64,000 nucleotides of DNA. Source: Methylobacter sp. (GTDB taxonomy: Bacteria > Pseudomonadota > Gammaproteobacteria > Methylococcales > Methylomonadaceae). The stretch is from the NCBI GenBank assembly GCA_028716975.1, contig JAQUOU010000011.1, forward strand, positions 53,318-117,317, read 5' to 3'. The first letter of the stretch is position 1; each line of letters opens with the position of its first letter. A program made the position numbers and the translations under genes. Shown here piece after piece: positions 35,712 to 48,810 of the stretch. Below the pieces are notes generated by a model. It was given only the letters and a program-made list of their open reading frames with translations, was not told the DNA's origin and did not search any database.

Positions 35712-36885
35712 GCATGTCGTCAGCCGTGAATCCTTTATAGCTCGCATTTGGCGCAAGACGCTGGAAGGAGTAGGTGTAAAAGTGGGTCTTGCCTGGGTGG
35801 CGTTGCTGGTGTTTTCCGCCGTGTTTGCGCCGTTTCTAGCGAACTCCATGCCGTTAATAATGAGCAAGAGCGGCGTCATTTCCTCGCCGGTGCTGCAATA
35901 CCTGTCCGTGGAAGATGCGTGGGTGCTGGCGACGTTCTTTATCGCGCTGGTTATTTTTCGGCTGCGACTAGCGACCGGTAAGCGCATTCTGCTGTGTTTG
36001 CTAAGCAGTGCGATGGCCGCCGTGTTGATCAATCTGTTCGTCAAACCGCCGGTGCTGGTGATTTATGATGATTTCCGCACTGTTGCCTACACGCAAGTGG
36101 ATTGGCGGATCATGCCGCCAATTCCCTATGCGCCCACCGATTACTTGCGCGATTTAGGCAGCAAAGGCCTGGAAGCGCCTTTTATAACAGAAAGGCATGT
36201 TCACCTGATGGGTACCGAAGAGAACGGCGCGGATGTGTTAAGCCGGATGATACATGCTTGCCGGATTTCGCTGAGTATCGGTCTGATCGCTTCCGGCATT
36301 GCATTGTTTATCGGTGTAATTGTGGGTGGCTTGATGGGCTATTTTTCCGGCATTGTAGATATGCTGGGCATGCGCCTTGTGGAAATCTTTGAAGACATTC
36401 CGACGCTGTTTCTGCTGTTAACCTTCGTGGCTTTCTTTGGCCGAAGTCTGTATATGATGATGGTGATTATCGGCGTTACCGGCTGGTCAGGATATGCCCG
36501 CTATGTACGGCAAGAATTTTTGAAATTGCGCAAACAGGATTATGTACAGGCGGCGGTAGCCAGCGGTTTACCGCTAAGTTCGATTTTGTTCCGGCACATG
36601 CTGCCAAATGGCGTGGCGCCCTTGCTGGTGGCCGTGAGTTTCGGCGTGGCCGGTGCGATTCTGGCGGAAGCAACTCTGAGTTTTCTTGGGCTTGGGGTGG
36701 TTGATGCGCCTTCCTGGGGACAAATGCTGGATCAGGCAGTCAAATCGTCCACCTTCAACTGGTGGATGGCGGTATTTCCCGGCGGGGCAATTTTCATGAC
36801 AGTGTTTTCCTATAATTTGATTGGGGAGGCATTTCGCGATGCGATTGATCCGCAGCTTTCACGTAAAGCGGGTGTAACTATTTGA
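35704..36885 (+). CDS. Peptide ABC transporter permease (YejE/OppC-like)
   Basis: 393 residues, long for OppC because of an insertion with two extra hydrophobic segments (about 70-125) before the conserved HLMGTEENGADVLSRMIHACRISLSIGL. The EAA loop reads RQEFLKLRKQDYVQAAVASGLPLSSILFRHMLPN and the end VFSYNLIGEAFRDAIDPQL. It pairs with the upstream permease. Its stop overlaps the TTG start of the ATPase gene. Confidence 0.9.
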   Translation: MTKHVVSRESFIARIWRKTLEGVGVKVGLAWVALLVFSAVFAPFLANSMPLIMSKSGVISSPVLQYLSVEDAWVLATFFIALVIFRLRLATGKRILLCLLSSAMAAVLINLFVKPPVLVIYDDFRTVAYTQVDWRIMPPIPYAPTDYLRDLGSKGLEAPFITERHVHLMGTEENGADVLSRMIHACRISLSIGLIASGIALFIGVIVGGLMGYFSGIVDMLGMRLVEIFEDIPTLFLLLTFVAFFGRSLYMMMVIIGVTGWSGYARYVRQEFLKLRKQDYVQAAVASGLPLSSILFRHMLPNGVAPLLVAVSFGVAGAILAEATLSFLGLGVVDAPSWGQMLDQAVKSSTFNWWMAVFPGGAIFMTVFSYNLIGEAFRDAIDPQLSRKAGVTI

Positions 36886-38537
36886 GCCAGCCGCTGCTGG
36901 AAGTCCGCAACCTACGCACTTATCTGCAATCGGGCGGCCGGGAAGTCAGGGCGGTCGACGATGTCAGTTTCAGCATTCCCAAAGGAGAAATTTTTTGTCT
37001 GGTGGGGGAGTCGGGCAGCGGTAAATCGGTCAGCGCCTTATCGGTGATTCGCTTGCTGCCGCACGGAATAGCCTCTCATCCCAGCGGTGAAATACTATTC
37101 AACGGCCAAGATTTATTAAAACTGGATGATCCGGGGATTCGCGCTATTCGCGGTTCGCAAATCGCGATGATTTTCCAGGAGCCGATGACGTCATTGAATC
37201 CGGTGTTGACTATCGGTGAGCAAATCACCGAAGCGCTGCAGTTGCACCATCCGGGTATGAGCGGTGCCGAGGCCGAACAGCGCACGATTATGGCTTTAGA
37301 GCAAGTACAGATACCTCATGCCTCCGGCCGTTTCCGTGATTATCCGCACCAGTTATCCGGTGGACAGCGGCAACGGGTGATGATAGCGATGGCATTGGCT
37401 TGCGAACCCCAATTGCTGATTGCCGATGAACCCACCACTGCGCTGGATGTAACGGTGCAAGCCGAAATTTTGCGGCTGATGCGCAAGCTGCAGGACGATA
37501 CCGGCATGAGCATGCTGTTTATTACTCATGATTTCGGAGTGGTGGCGCAGATGGCGCAGTGGGTCGGGGTGATGCAGCAAAGCAAACTGGTGGAGGTTGG
37601 CCCTTGCGCCGATGTGTTGCGTAAGCCGCAACACTCTTATACCAAACAACTACTGGCCGCATTGCCGGAGAATTTGGCTAAGCCGGAATTAGCACATCCG
37701 CGGTCTCAAAATACCAGGGACGGATTGATTGCGGATGAAGTTCCGCTGCTGCACATCTCTAATCTGAAAGTTTGGTTTCCCATCAAAAAAGGCTTGCTTC
37801 GCCGCATTGTCGACTATATTCGCGCGGTAGACGAAGTATCGCTGGATATTCCGCAGGGTCAAATCGTTGCGCTGGTAGGCGAATCCGGTTGCGGCAAAAC
37901 GACGTTAGGGCGGGCGGTACTGCAATTGGAAAAGCCGACTTCCGGGAGCATTCAACTGCATGGACAGGAACTGACCGGGCTTTCTGCCCACGAATTGCGC
38001 CCATTGCGGCGGAAGATGCAGATTGCCTTTCAGGATCCGCAGTCCTCCCTGAATCCCCGTTTGCTGATTGAAACAACGCTGACCGAACCGATGAAAGTTC
38101 ACGGCATAGGCGTGAATCATGAAGAACGCATCGAACTCGCCGCCCGGCTTCTGGAAAGCGTGCAACTTAAGCGCGACTTCCTGTGGCATTACCCGCACGA
38201 ATTTTCAGGCGGACAACGGCAGCGAATCGGTCTGGCGCGCGCTTTGGCGCTGAACCCGGAGTTTATTGTCTGCGATGAAATTACCAGCGCATTGGATGTT
38301 TCTGTGCAGGCGGAAATACTGCAGTTGCTGCTGAGCATTCGTCAACAGCGCAATCTGACCCTGTTATTCATTAGCCACAACATAGGGGTAGTGGAATATA
38401 TGAGCGACCGGACGGTGGTGATGTACAAAGGCAAGATCGTGGAGCAGGGCGAAACCGCCCAGGTTTGCACAAGTCCGCAACATCCTTATACGCAGAAACT
38501 ATTGGCGGCGGTACCAAGATTAGGGGTCAAGATGTAA
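36882..38537 (+). CDS. Peptide ABC transporter ATPase, two fused ATP-binding domains (YejF-like)
   Basis: 551 residues with two complete ABC domains in one chain. First domain: Walker [12 protein letters not shown], signature LSGGQRQRV, Walker [13 protein letters not shown]. Second: Walker [12 protein letters not shown], signature [27 protein letters not shown]; each ends in the oligopeptide-binding C-terminal motif ([27 protein letters not shown]). The fusion matches YejF of the E. coli YejABEF importer of peptides and microcin C. The start is TTG, overlapping the permease stop. In the second Walker B region, DEITSALD is a conservative change (I for P). Confidence 0.92.
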   Translation: MSQPLLEVRNLRTYLQSGGREVRAVDDVSFSIPKGEIFCLVGESGSGKSVSALSVIRLLPHGIASHPSGEILFNGQDLLKLDDPGIRAIRGSQIAMIFQEPMTSLNPVLTIGEQITEALQLHHPGMSGAEAEQRTIMALEQVQIPHASGRFRDYPHQLSGGQRQRVMIAMALACEPQLLIADEPTTALDVTVQAEILRLMRKLQDDTGMSMLFITHDFGVVAQMAQWVGVMQQSKLVEVGPCADVLRKPQHSYTKQLLAALPENLAKPELAHPRSQNTRDGLIADEVPLLHISNLKVWFPIKKGLLRRIVDYIRAVDEVSLDIPQGQIVALVGESGCGKTTLGRAVLQLEKPTSGSIQLHGQELTGLSAHELRPLRRKMQIAFQDPQSSLNPRLLIETTLTEPMKVHGIGVNHEERIELAARLLESVQLKRDFLWHYPHEFSGGQRQRIGLARALALNPEFIVCDEITSALDVSVQAEILQLLLSIRQQRNLTLLFISHNIGVVEYMSDRTVVMYKGKIVEQGETAQVCTSPQHPYTQKLLAAVPRLGVKM

Positions 38538-38798
38538 TACAACCTTGGCAAACTATCACAACAATATTAATGCGTTCCTCAAAATAAAACACCGCATTTT
38601 TTAATGGTTAAAATCGTGTATTGTTGCTTCTAACCCTGAAAAATCTTGCAGCGCAGCTTCCTCCCACCCTTGTATGGCAAATATTTCTGCCATAATTGAT
38701 TACGACTTAATCGCTACTTAATGGTTTCTTAAACCTAAATCTCATTCGCTTGGCATCTCTATATCTATCAATGCCGGTTTACAGAAAACACATAGATC

Positions 38799-39275
38799 AT
38801 GCCTAGAATAAACACTGGAGTACGCGGATTTACTCTTATAGAACTCATGTTCTCCCTGATAGTCGTCGCTGTGTTGGGGGCAATTGCCGTGCCAACCTAC
38901 ATCGGATATATAGACAAAGCCAGGAACACGGCCGCTATCACCGATATCTTAAGTATTCAATCCGCTATTGAACGATTTTACAATGATAATTATTTTTATC
39001 CGGCGACTCTGGCAGTCATTTCTGCCAGTCTTCCGAACATTAACACAGATCCCTGGGGAAACGCATATGTGTATTTAAACATCATTAATGGCGGCCCCGG
39101 GATAATGGGTCAAGTGCGCAAAGATAGGAGTGTGAACCCGATCAACTCGTTGTACGATTTGTACAGCATGGGCAAAGATGGAGATACCAAGATACAACTG
39201 GACAATAAGGACAGTGTGGACGATATCATCCTGGGGCGCGACGGCAGTTTCATCGGACTTGCCTCTGATTTCTGA
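38799..39275 (+). CDS. Type IV pilin-like / GspG-like protein
   Basis: 158 residues. GFTLIELMFSLIVVAVLGAIAVPTYIGY is the class III pilin signal and hydrophobic helix, with cleavage expected after Gly and Glu at mature position 5. The C-terminal part (TDPWGNAYVY, DLYSMGKDGDT) contains the features of GspG-type pseudopilins, including the calcium-loop-like DLYSMGKDG. No other type II secretion or pilus gene is nearby, so it is an orphan that would need machinery encoded elsewhere. The preceding 260 bases hold no other gene. Confidence 0.85.
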   Translation: MPRINTGVRGFTLIELMFSLIVVAVLGAIAVPTYIGYIDKARNTAAITDILSIQSAIERFYNDNYFYPATLAVISASLPNINTDPWGNAYVYLNIINGGPGIMGQVRKDRSVNPINSLYDLYSMGKDGDTKIQLDNKDSVDDIILGRDGSFIGLASDF

Positions 39276-39304
39276 TTAAACACTCTAGGGCGCAGAAACT
39301 ATCG

Positions 39305-42120
39305 TTGATCGGCAATAAGGTCGCGCAACGCATTTTGACTTCATTTGTACTGGCGGCATTGATTCCTATTGGAATTCTCGGGGTGCTGTCTTTCCCACAG
39401 GTCAGCGAACAGCTTCAGGAACAGACCGCCAAATCTCTGCATAAAAGCTGTAAAGACTACGCATTTGGGCTTATCGAGCGGCTGAGGTTAATGGAAAGCA
39501 CCCTGCGTCTGGTGGCGGCTAACATTGAGCAATCGGGCAAAAAGGGGCGACTTCTCACTTTATACCATGAAAAAAACCTGGAGGGGCAATTCGCCGATTT
39601 GGCGGTAATCTCGCCAAAGGGTAAAAAAACTCATTTCTCGGGAAGGCCAAGTTAGTACCGGCATTAACCGGACAGGAGATTCGAGAAATGGGTGCCGGCA
39701 AGACCCTTATTAAGCCGACAGCAAGCGCCGAGCCCGGAGAAAGCCGATTATGGATGGCTATCAGCCTTGAAGAAAACCATCCCGAAGCCGGCATCCTGAT
39801 GGGCGAACTGAAACCAGAGCTAATATGGGGCGCGGAAAATATCAATCCTAATAATCTTTGGGTGGTCGACGATGCCGACCGCTTGTTGTCTGCTTCGGAA
39901 CCAGGTTTCGATCTGCCGCCCGATGTCAGACGAGGGTTTTCGCGAACCAACAGCGGGCAATTCACCTGGAAAAGCTGGGAATCCGCCTATGTCGGGGCTT
40001 ACTGGAAAATCCCCATGAAAGAGATGTTTTCCACATCCGATATGATTATTGTGCAAGCTCAACCGGAAGATTTGGCTTTCGCGGCTATTCGGCAATTTAG
40101 CGCAGTTTACCCGCCCGTCATCGTTCTTGCCGTTTTGATTGTCGCATTTTTCAGTACCCGATTAATCACCAAGTATTTAACCCCGCTCGAACGCTTGAAA
40201 GCCGCGACCCTCAGTATTGCAGAGGGCGACTTCAGTTGCCGCGTGAATATCGAAAGCCGCGATGAATTTGAAGCGTTAGCCGATTCGTTTAACGAAATGA
40301 CCCGCCGCTTGCGTAGCCAATTCGATATTTTGTCCACTATGGCGGAAATCGACCGGCATATTCTTTCAGCATTAAACGCCGAGGACATTGTCGAAACCGC
40401 CTTGAGCCGCCTCCCCGGTATTCTGTTTTGTGATTTGATTTCCATCGCCCGGGTTGACCCCGACACCTATTTCTTGAGCGACATTCGTACGCGTCGAACG
40501 GGCCACGATACTGAAATCTTGGCTGGGCCAATTCAGTTGAATCAACAGGATATCGCATACTTGCTTGAAATGCAGAGCGATACGATCGAGATCGGTATCG
40601 GTGAGAAGATGTCTCCTTATCTTCAAATTTTCGGCGTTTCCGGAAGTTGGCGGTACTTAATCATTCCGGTCCTTTTGAATGGAACATTATCGTCTATGAT
40701 TTGCCTTGGTTATCAAGCGCCAAATCCGATTCCCCCAGAGTCGCGAAGTGCGGCGAGAAATTTCGGTGACTGCATCGCCGTCGCCCTCTCCAATGCCGCA
40801 TGGGAAGAGAAACTTTACCATCAGGCGCACTACGACTCGACTGGCCTACCCAACCGCTTGGTGCTCAATGATCGCCTGGCGCATGAGCTGGCTCGGGCAA
40901 GGCGCGATGACACTCAGCTTGCAGTGTTTTTTATCGACCTGGATCGCTTCAAGAACATCAATGACTCTTTGGGGCATGGGGCAGGCGACGAACTTCTGAC
41001 TCAGGTTTCGCGGATTTTTGTTCAGTGCGTCAGGGCAACGGACTTGGTTATCAGAATTGGTGGAGACGAATTCGTTGTCATTATTACCGATATTCATAAT
41101 GACCACAACCCCATGTTGTTCGTAAGTGCTATCGCTGAAGAAATCCTGACCGCCCTTAACCAAACCTTGATAGTTGCCGAACATGCGATGACTTTCACAG
41201 CGAGCATTGGGATCGCATTATTTCCCGGCGATGCCGACAATACTCAGGATTTGCTTAAGAACGCGGATGCGGCTATGTACCATGCCAAGAACGAGGGGCG
41301 CGCCAATTTCCGATTTTATTCGCCCGAACTGAATGTGGCTGCATTGGAAAATATCAAGCTGGAACAGGAACTACGCCGTGCGATTGCCAAAAAAGAGCTT
41401 TTGGTCTATTACCAGCCCAAGGTCGATTTGGCGGGGCGAATCGTCGGAGCCGAAGCCTTGATTCGATGGCGGCATGCCGAGATGGGAATGATTTCTCCAG
41501 AAAAATTCATACCTTTGGCGGAGCAGACCGGTTTAATCGTCGAGATTGGCGACTGGGTTCTTGAACAGACGTGCTTGTGGGTCAAATCGTGCCACGCACA
41601 GGGTCTGGGGCCTTTGCGCGTTTCCGTCAACCTTTCGGCTATCGAGTTTAAGCATCCTGAACTGGTGCAGAAGATTACGGAGATCCTTTCCAGAACCGGC
41701 GTGAATCCGAACAGCATTGAGCTGGAACTTACAGAATCCGTGGCTATCGGGAATGTCAAGACCTGTATCGAGCGAATGAACGATCTCAAAGCTTTGGGAC
41801 TTATGCTGTCCATGGACGACTTCGGGACGGGTTTCTCGTCCTTATCCTATCTCAAAAATTTTCCGCTCGATGTTCTCAAGATCGATCAAGCTTTCGTGCG
41901 GGAACTTGAATCGGATGAGAGTAGCCAAGCTATAGTCAGGGCCATTCTAGCGCTAGCCGATGGCTTGGGAATGAAGACAGTCGCCGAGGGCGTTGAAACC
42001 GAAGCCCAACTTGAATTTCTGAAACAGCATCAATGCGGCATATTCCAGGGATTTTTATTCAGTCGCCCGATACCCGCTGAAGATTTTTTAAAATTGTTGG
42101 TAGATGATGCATGTAAATAG
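39305..42120 (+). pseudogene. Membrane GGDEF-EAL cyclic-di-GMP protein with a frameshift
   Basis: The frame from TTG 39305 gives an N-terminal transmembrane helix and the first part of a sensor domain, then breaks near 39620-39655; KAKLVPALTGQEIREMGAG continues in another phase to 42120. The second part has a transmembrane helix (VYPPVIVLAVLIVAFFSTRLI), HAMP (YLTPLERLKAATLSIAEGDFS), a GAF-like segment, a diguanylate cyclase domain with intact RIGGDEFVV and a phosphodiesterase domain with AEALIRW and MDDFGTGFSS. With one base corrected the protein would have about 935 residues. A poly-A run (GGTAAAAAAACT) lies in the break region, so this could be a phase-variation site, decay or a sequence error. 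Confidence 0.8.
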
Positions 42121-42186
42121 AGCCCTAATAATTCTGACTTGTCTTACCCTCTCGGTGCTGATTTAGATACAATCAGTCAAGGTAAG

Positions 42187-43206
42187 CTACCCGATAATCT
42201 CCCGCATTAGCGAAGTAGCATAACTGCCTGAGGGCAAGGTAAAACCAAGTTCCAATATGTTGCCATTGGTAAACTGCCATTGTAACTCCTGCACATTAAC
42301 CCTTAGCGCCCGGCGATCCCTATCAACTGAGCAATCGATCAATCCCTGAGCCAGTTCGGGATATTTTTCGATAATATTTTGTTCAATAGCCCGCGCATCT
42401 GCTGACACACCGGCATCGCCTTTGCCCCATAATGCGCCGGTAGGGTGTATTTTTTTTGCATTAAGCCGCTGGATAATGTCCTGATCGGGATGGTCCGATT
42501 TAAAACAGCTATGCGACGAATCAAATACATAAGTATCACCAGGAACCGGCTGATTCCACAGATGCTGGGTTATGCGTGCAGCTAAAATCCAGTTAAACAG
42601 AAAGGAACGCGCCGCTGATAAATAGATACTGCGCTGCTCGCGTTTAACTTTCATTCCCTTAAACAACTCCAGCGCTTTACTGACGTTCCGGCCTTCATTG
42701 CCAAAGCGCTGGGGACCAAAGTAATTGGCTATGCCATTGGCTTTAATCGATTCCAGTTGCTGAATAGTTTTTTCTGTATCGCCTTGCCATTCCCGAATAA
42801 TTATTTTAAAGCTATTGCCGGACAACACGCCGCGCTTGAGTTTTCTGGCATGGCGAATGGTATTGAGCACTTTGATGTTATCTGTTTCAAATTGCGTCCA
42901 GTCAGGCTCCTGTTTGCCGGGCAGCCAGACGCTGAACCATTGCGTGGTAACGGCATGCCGGTCTTTTAGCCCGGCGAAACTTACATCGCATTGCCTGACC
43001 TTGGCAAATCTGGCCAATTGCCGGGCAACAAATTCAGTATTTTCGCCGGTTTTTTCTATCTGCAAAAAGACATGTTCGCCTACGCCCGAGGGTTCGAAAG
43101 ACAGATTCTCCTTAACAATAAAATCTTGGTGGACGGTGCGGATTTTACCTAGCCCGGAGGGTTGTCCGTAGACGTAAGGCCAAACAGGGATTTCAATATC
43201 TTGCAT
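42187..43206 (-). CDS. truD: tRNA pseudouridine(13) synthase
   Basis: 339 residues. The catalytic aspartate is D82 in SFAGLKDRHAVTTQ; NYFGPQRFGNEGRNV and SAARSFLFNWILAARI are TruD family segments. It makes pseudouridine at position 13 of tRNA-Glu. Last gene of the ispD-ispF-truD run, 47 bases after ispF. Confidence 0.96.
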   Translation of the reverse strand: MQDIEIPVWPYVYGQPSGLGKIRTVHQDFIVKENLSFEPSGVGEHVFLQIEKTGENTEFVARQLARFAKVRQCDVSFAGLKDRHAVTTQWFSVWLPGKQEPDWTQFETDNIKVLNTIRHARKLKRGVLSGNSFKIIIREWQGDTEKTIQQLESIKANGIANYFGPQRFGNEGRNVSKALELFKGMKVKREQRSIYLSAARSFLFNWILAARITQHLWNQPVPGDTYVFDSSHSCFKSDHPDQDIIQRLNAKKIHPTGALWGKGDAGVSADARAIEQNIIEKYPELAQGLIDCSVDRDRRALRVNVQELQWQFTNGNILELGFTLPSGSYATSLMREIIG

Positions 43207-43253
43207 TGGGGAAGGGGGCGCAAAGGCGATTATTCATATCCTTTGTTGAAGAA

Positions 43254-43727
43254 CTATTTTTCAAGCAGGACAATTGCCTGTACCGCAATCCCTTCTTTAC
43301 GGCCTTCAAAGCCGAGTTTTTCAGTGGTTGTCGCTTTAACATTGATGCAATTAAAAGTGACTTTCAGGTCATCGGCCATATTACGGCACATGGCGGCTGT
43401 ATGCGGCGACATTTTCGGGGCTTCTGCGATAATGGTAATGTCGGCATTGACCAGACTGTAACCTTTTTCCTGCACGATGCCATAGACATGACGCAATAAG
43501 ACCCGGCTGTCAGCGCCTTTAAATTCAGGATCGGTATCGGGGAAATGCTTGCCGATATCGCCCAATGCAGCCGCGCCCAATAAAGCATCGCAAAGCGCAT
43601 GCAGCACAACATCACCATCGGAATGCGCTTCCAGGCCCTTTTCGTAGCCTATTTTAACGCCGCCTAAAATGATTGAGTTACCTTCGTTAAAACGGTGTAC
43701 ATCATAACCTTGACCCACTCTAATCAT
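43254..43727 (-). CDS. ispF: 2-C-methyl-D-erythritol 2,4-cyclodiphosphate synthase
   Basis: 157 residues. Zinc ligands are visible: D9 and H11 in GYDVHRF and H43 in [13 protein letters not shown]. It forms the cyclic diphosphate in the MEP isoprenoid pathway. It overlaps the ispD stop by four bases (ATGA). Confidence 0.97.
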   Translation of the reverse strand: MIRVGQGYDVHRFNEGNSIILGGVKIGYEKGLEAHSDGDVVLHALCDALLGAAALGDIGKHFPDTDPEFKGADSRVLLRHVYGIVQEKGYSLVNADITIIAEAPKMSPHTAAMCRNMADDLKVTFNCINVKATTTEKLGFEGRKEGIAVQAIVLLEK

Positions 43728-44416
43728 TGCTGCTCCATATAAAATTGTGCTAACGCCAAGTCTTCCGGACGGGTAATTTTTATATTATCCGGGCGGCCTT
43801 CGACGATTTTCGGCTGTAGGCCTTTTAATTCCAGGGCACTGGCCTCGTCGGTAACGGCAGGGTTGCCTTCCGCTGCTTCCAGCGCGTTTTTTAACATTCC
43901 ATAGCGGAACATCTGCGGCGTCAATGCCCGCCAGATATGGATTCTGTTTAAGGTTCCGAGAATGCTGCCATCCTGAACATTTTTTAAGGTATCGTGCGAA
44001 GATAAAGCAAGAATCCCACCCACGTCATCATTAAGCAGGTTATTTATCAGATGATGGATATCAGCCGGAGTAATACAAGGTCTGGCGGCATCATGCACCA
44101 GCACCCAGTCATTATCCGAGGCTCTATCCCGTATTGCCTTTAACGCTGACAACACGGAGTTTGACCGCTCTTTGCCGCCGTCCGCAATCAGGATTTTTTC
44201 ATGCCTGGTGATTTCCAGCTCAGGCCAATACGGATCCTCTTTGGAAATTGCAACGGCGATAGTTTCAAAAACAGCCGCTTGCAGCAAGCGCAGCAGCGTT
44301 TGCTCAAGTACAGTTTTTCCGGCAAGCTCCAAATATTGCTTGGGCCGGTCGGCATTCATGCGTTTGCCAATACCGGCAGCGGGCACAACAGCCCAGAATT
44401 TTGTTGAATTGGTCAT
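43724..44416 (-). CDS. ispD: 2-C-methyl-D-erythritol 4-phosphate cytidylyltransferase
   Basis: 230 residues. Nucleotide-binding [17 protein letters not shown] near the start, [13 protein letters not shown] and [13 protein letters not shown] are the IspD signatures. It attaches CMP to methylerythritol phosphate, two steps before IspF. It lies between ftsB and ispF, the usual order. Confidence 0.97.
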   Translation of the reverse strand: MTNSTKFWAVVPAAGIGKRMNADRPKQYLELAGKTVLEQTLLRLLQAAVFETIAVAISKEDPYWPELEITRHEKILIADGGKERSNSVLSALKAIRDRASDNDWVLVHDAARPCITPADIHHLINNLLNDDVGGILALSSHDTLKNVQDGSILGTLNRIHIWRALTPQMFRYGMLKNALEAAEGNPAVTDEASALELKGLQPKIVEGRPDNIKITRPEDLALAQFYMEQQ

Positions 44417-44473
44417 TTAATAAGAAAGGCTAAAGTGCATTTTTTCAATTTTTGTCCAGCCTGTTCGCCTGTT

Positions 44474-44758
44474 TTATTCCAGAATCTGAAAAAACGTCTC
44501 ATCTTCCTTAATCATCCCTAATTCCTCCCTGGCTCTCTCCTCAATCGCTTCTTCGCCTTTTCTTAAATCCAGTACTTCAGCGTAAAGAGCTTCGTTGCGT
44601 TCCGTTTTTTCCTGTGCCTGCTTTTTGAGGTCATCAAGCCGCTCTTGATAGGTATTAATTTGCGCAATGCTGCCATCGCCAAACCATAAGCGGTATTGAA
44701 GATGAATAATCAACAGGAGGATGATTGCAATGAGAATTTTTATTCGTTTCACCTTCAA
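44474..44758 (-). CDS. ftsB: Cell division protein FtsB
   Basis: 94 residues. One transmembrane helix (about 7-24, ILIAIILLLIIHLQYRLWFG), then a leucine-zipper-type coiled coil (about 30-75) and the conserved end EERAREELGMIKEDETFFQIL. It joins FtsL and FtsQ in the divisome and lies downstream of eno as in E. coli. Confidence 0.94.
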   Translation of the reverse strand: MKVKRIKILIAIILLLIIHLQYRLWFGDGSIAQINTYQERLDDLKKQAQEKTERNEALYAEVLDLRKGEEAIEERAREELGMIKEDETFFQILE

Positions 44759-44837
44759 TATACGGATAAGAGCGGCAAGCCTGGCCGCCCTTTATTTATG
44801 GGGAGCTCTAAAAATAAGTTACGTTCATGCTTCGATC

Positions 44838-44932
44838 GTTCGACAAGCTCACGATTCAGCACGAACGTAAGGTATTGATAATATTAGAGCCGTTCGTGCT
44901 GAGCGCTTCGACAAGCTCAGGAGAGCCCTGTC
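44838..44932. repeat. REP-like repeats between ftsB and eno
   Basis: Two copies of the TTCGACAAGCTCA core (44839-44851 and 44907-44919), each near GAACG/CGTTC partner sequences, separated by an AT-rich spacer. Same family as at 1764-1931 and 8770-8821. Confidence 0.8.
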
Positions 44933-44958
44933 GAATCACTGTATATTTAGAAGTTACC

Positions 44959-46248
<1,290 letters not shown>

Positions 46249-47081
46249 TTATATCGTTGTTTCAATCAGGCTTTTTGCTTTAATGGCCTGATCAATGGTT
46301 AATAAAATTTTCAACAGTTCTTTCATTCTGTGCAGGGGCCACGCATTAGGGCCGTCACTTTTTGCTTCCGCAGGATTCGGATGAGTTTCCATAAACAGGC
46401 CGGCAATGCCAACCGCTGTTGCGGCTCTTGCCAATACCGGCACAAATTCACGCTGTCCGCCGGAGGACGTACCCTGGCCACCCGGCAGTTGCACGGAATG
46501 GGTCGCGTCAAAAACGACCGGGCAGCCGGTGTCTCTCATGACTGCCAGGGAACGCATATCGGAAACCAGGTTATTGTAGCCGAATGACACGCCGCGCTCG
46601 CATACCATAATCTGCTGGTTTCCTGTTGCCTTGGCTTTATTGGCAACATGTACCATATCCCAGGGGGCCAAAAACTGGCCTTTTTTAATATTGACGGGAA
46701 TGCCTTGAGAGGCAACTTGCTGAATAAAATTGGTTTGCCTGCATAAAAAAGCAGGGGTCTGCAGAACATCCACAACCGCGGCCACTTCAGCCAATGGCGT
46801 ATCTTCATGGACATCGGTTAATACCGGCACCCCAATTTGCTTTTTGACTTTTGCCAGGATTTCCAAGCCTTTGTCAATACCTAAGCCTCGAAAACTTTCG
46901 TGTGATGAGCGATTGGCTTTATCAAATGACGATTTGTAGATAAAGGGGATATTTAATGCGCTGGTAATTTCCTTAAGAAAACCTGCAGTATCCAGCGCCA
47001 GTTGCTCGCTTTCAATAACGCAGGGGCCTGCAATCAAAAAAAACGGCAGCTCCAGGCCTGCTTCAAAATGACACAATTTCA

Positions 47082-47082
<1 letters not shown>
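46249..47082 (-). CDS. kdsA: 3-deoxy-8-phosphooctulonate synthase (KDO-8-P synthase)
   Basis: 277 residues. [12 protein letters not shown] at the start, [36 protein letters not shown] and [13 protein letters not shown] are KdsA signatures. It condenses phosphoenolpyruvate with arabinose 5-phosphate for lipopolysaccharide core synthesis. It shares one base with the pyrG stop (TAATG). Phosphoenolpyruvate is supplied by the adjacent enolase. Confidence 0.98.
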
Positions 47083-48728
<1,646 letters not shown>

Positions 48729-48810
48729 CTACAGATGATACGGATGACAAGTTAGAATAAACTCGAGCATTTTAATCGACAATCCGTTTGCCGTCATTGT
48801 CTTTCGGGAT

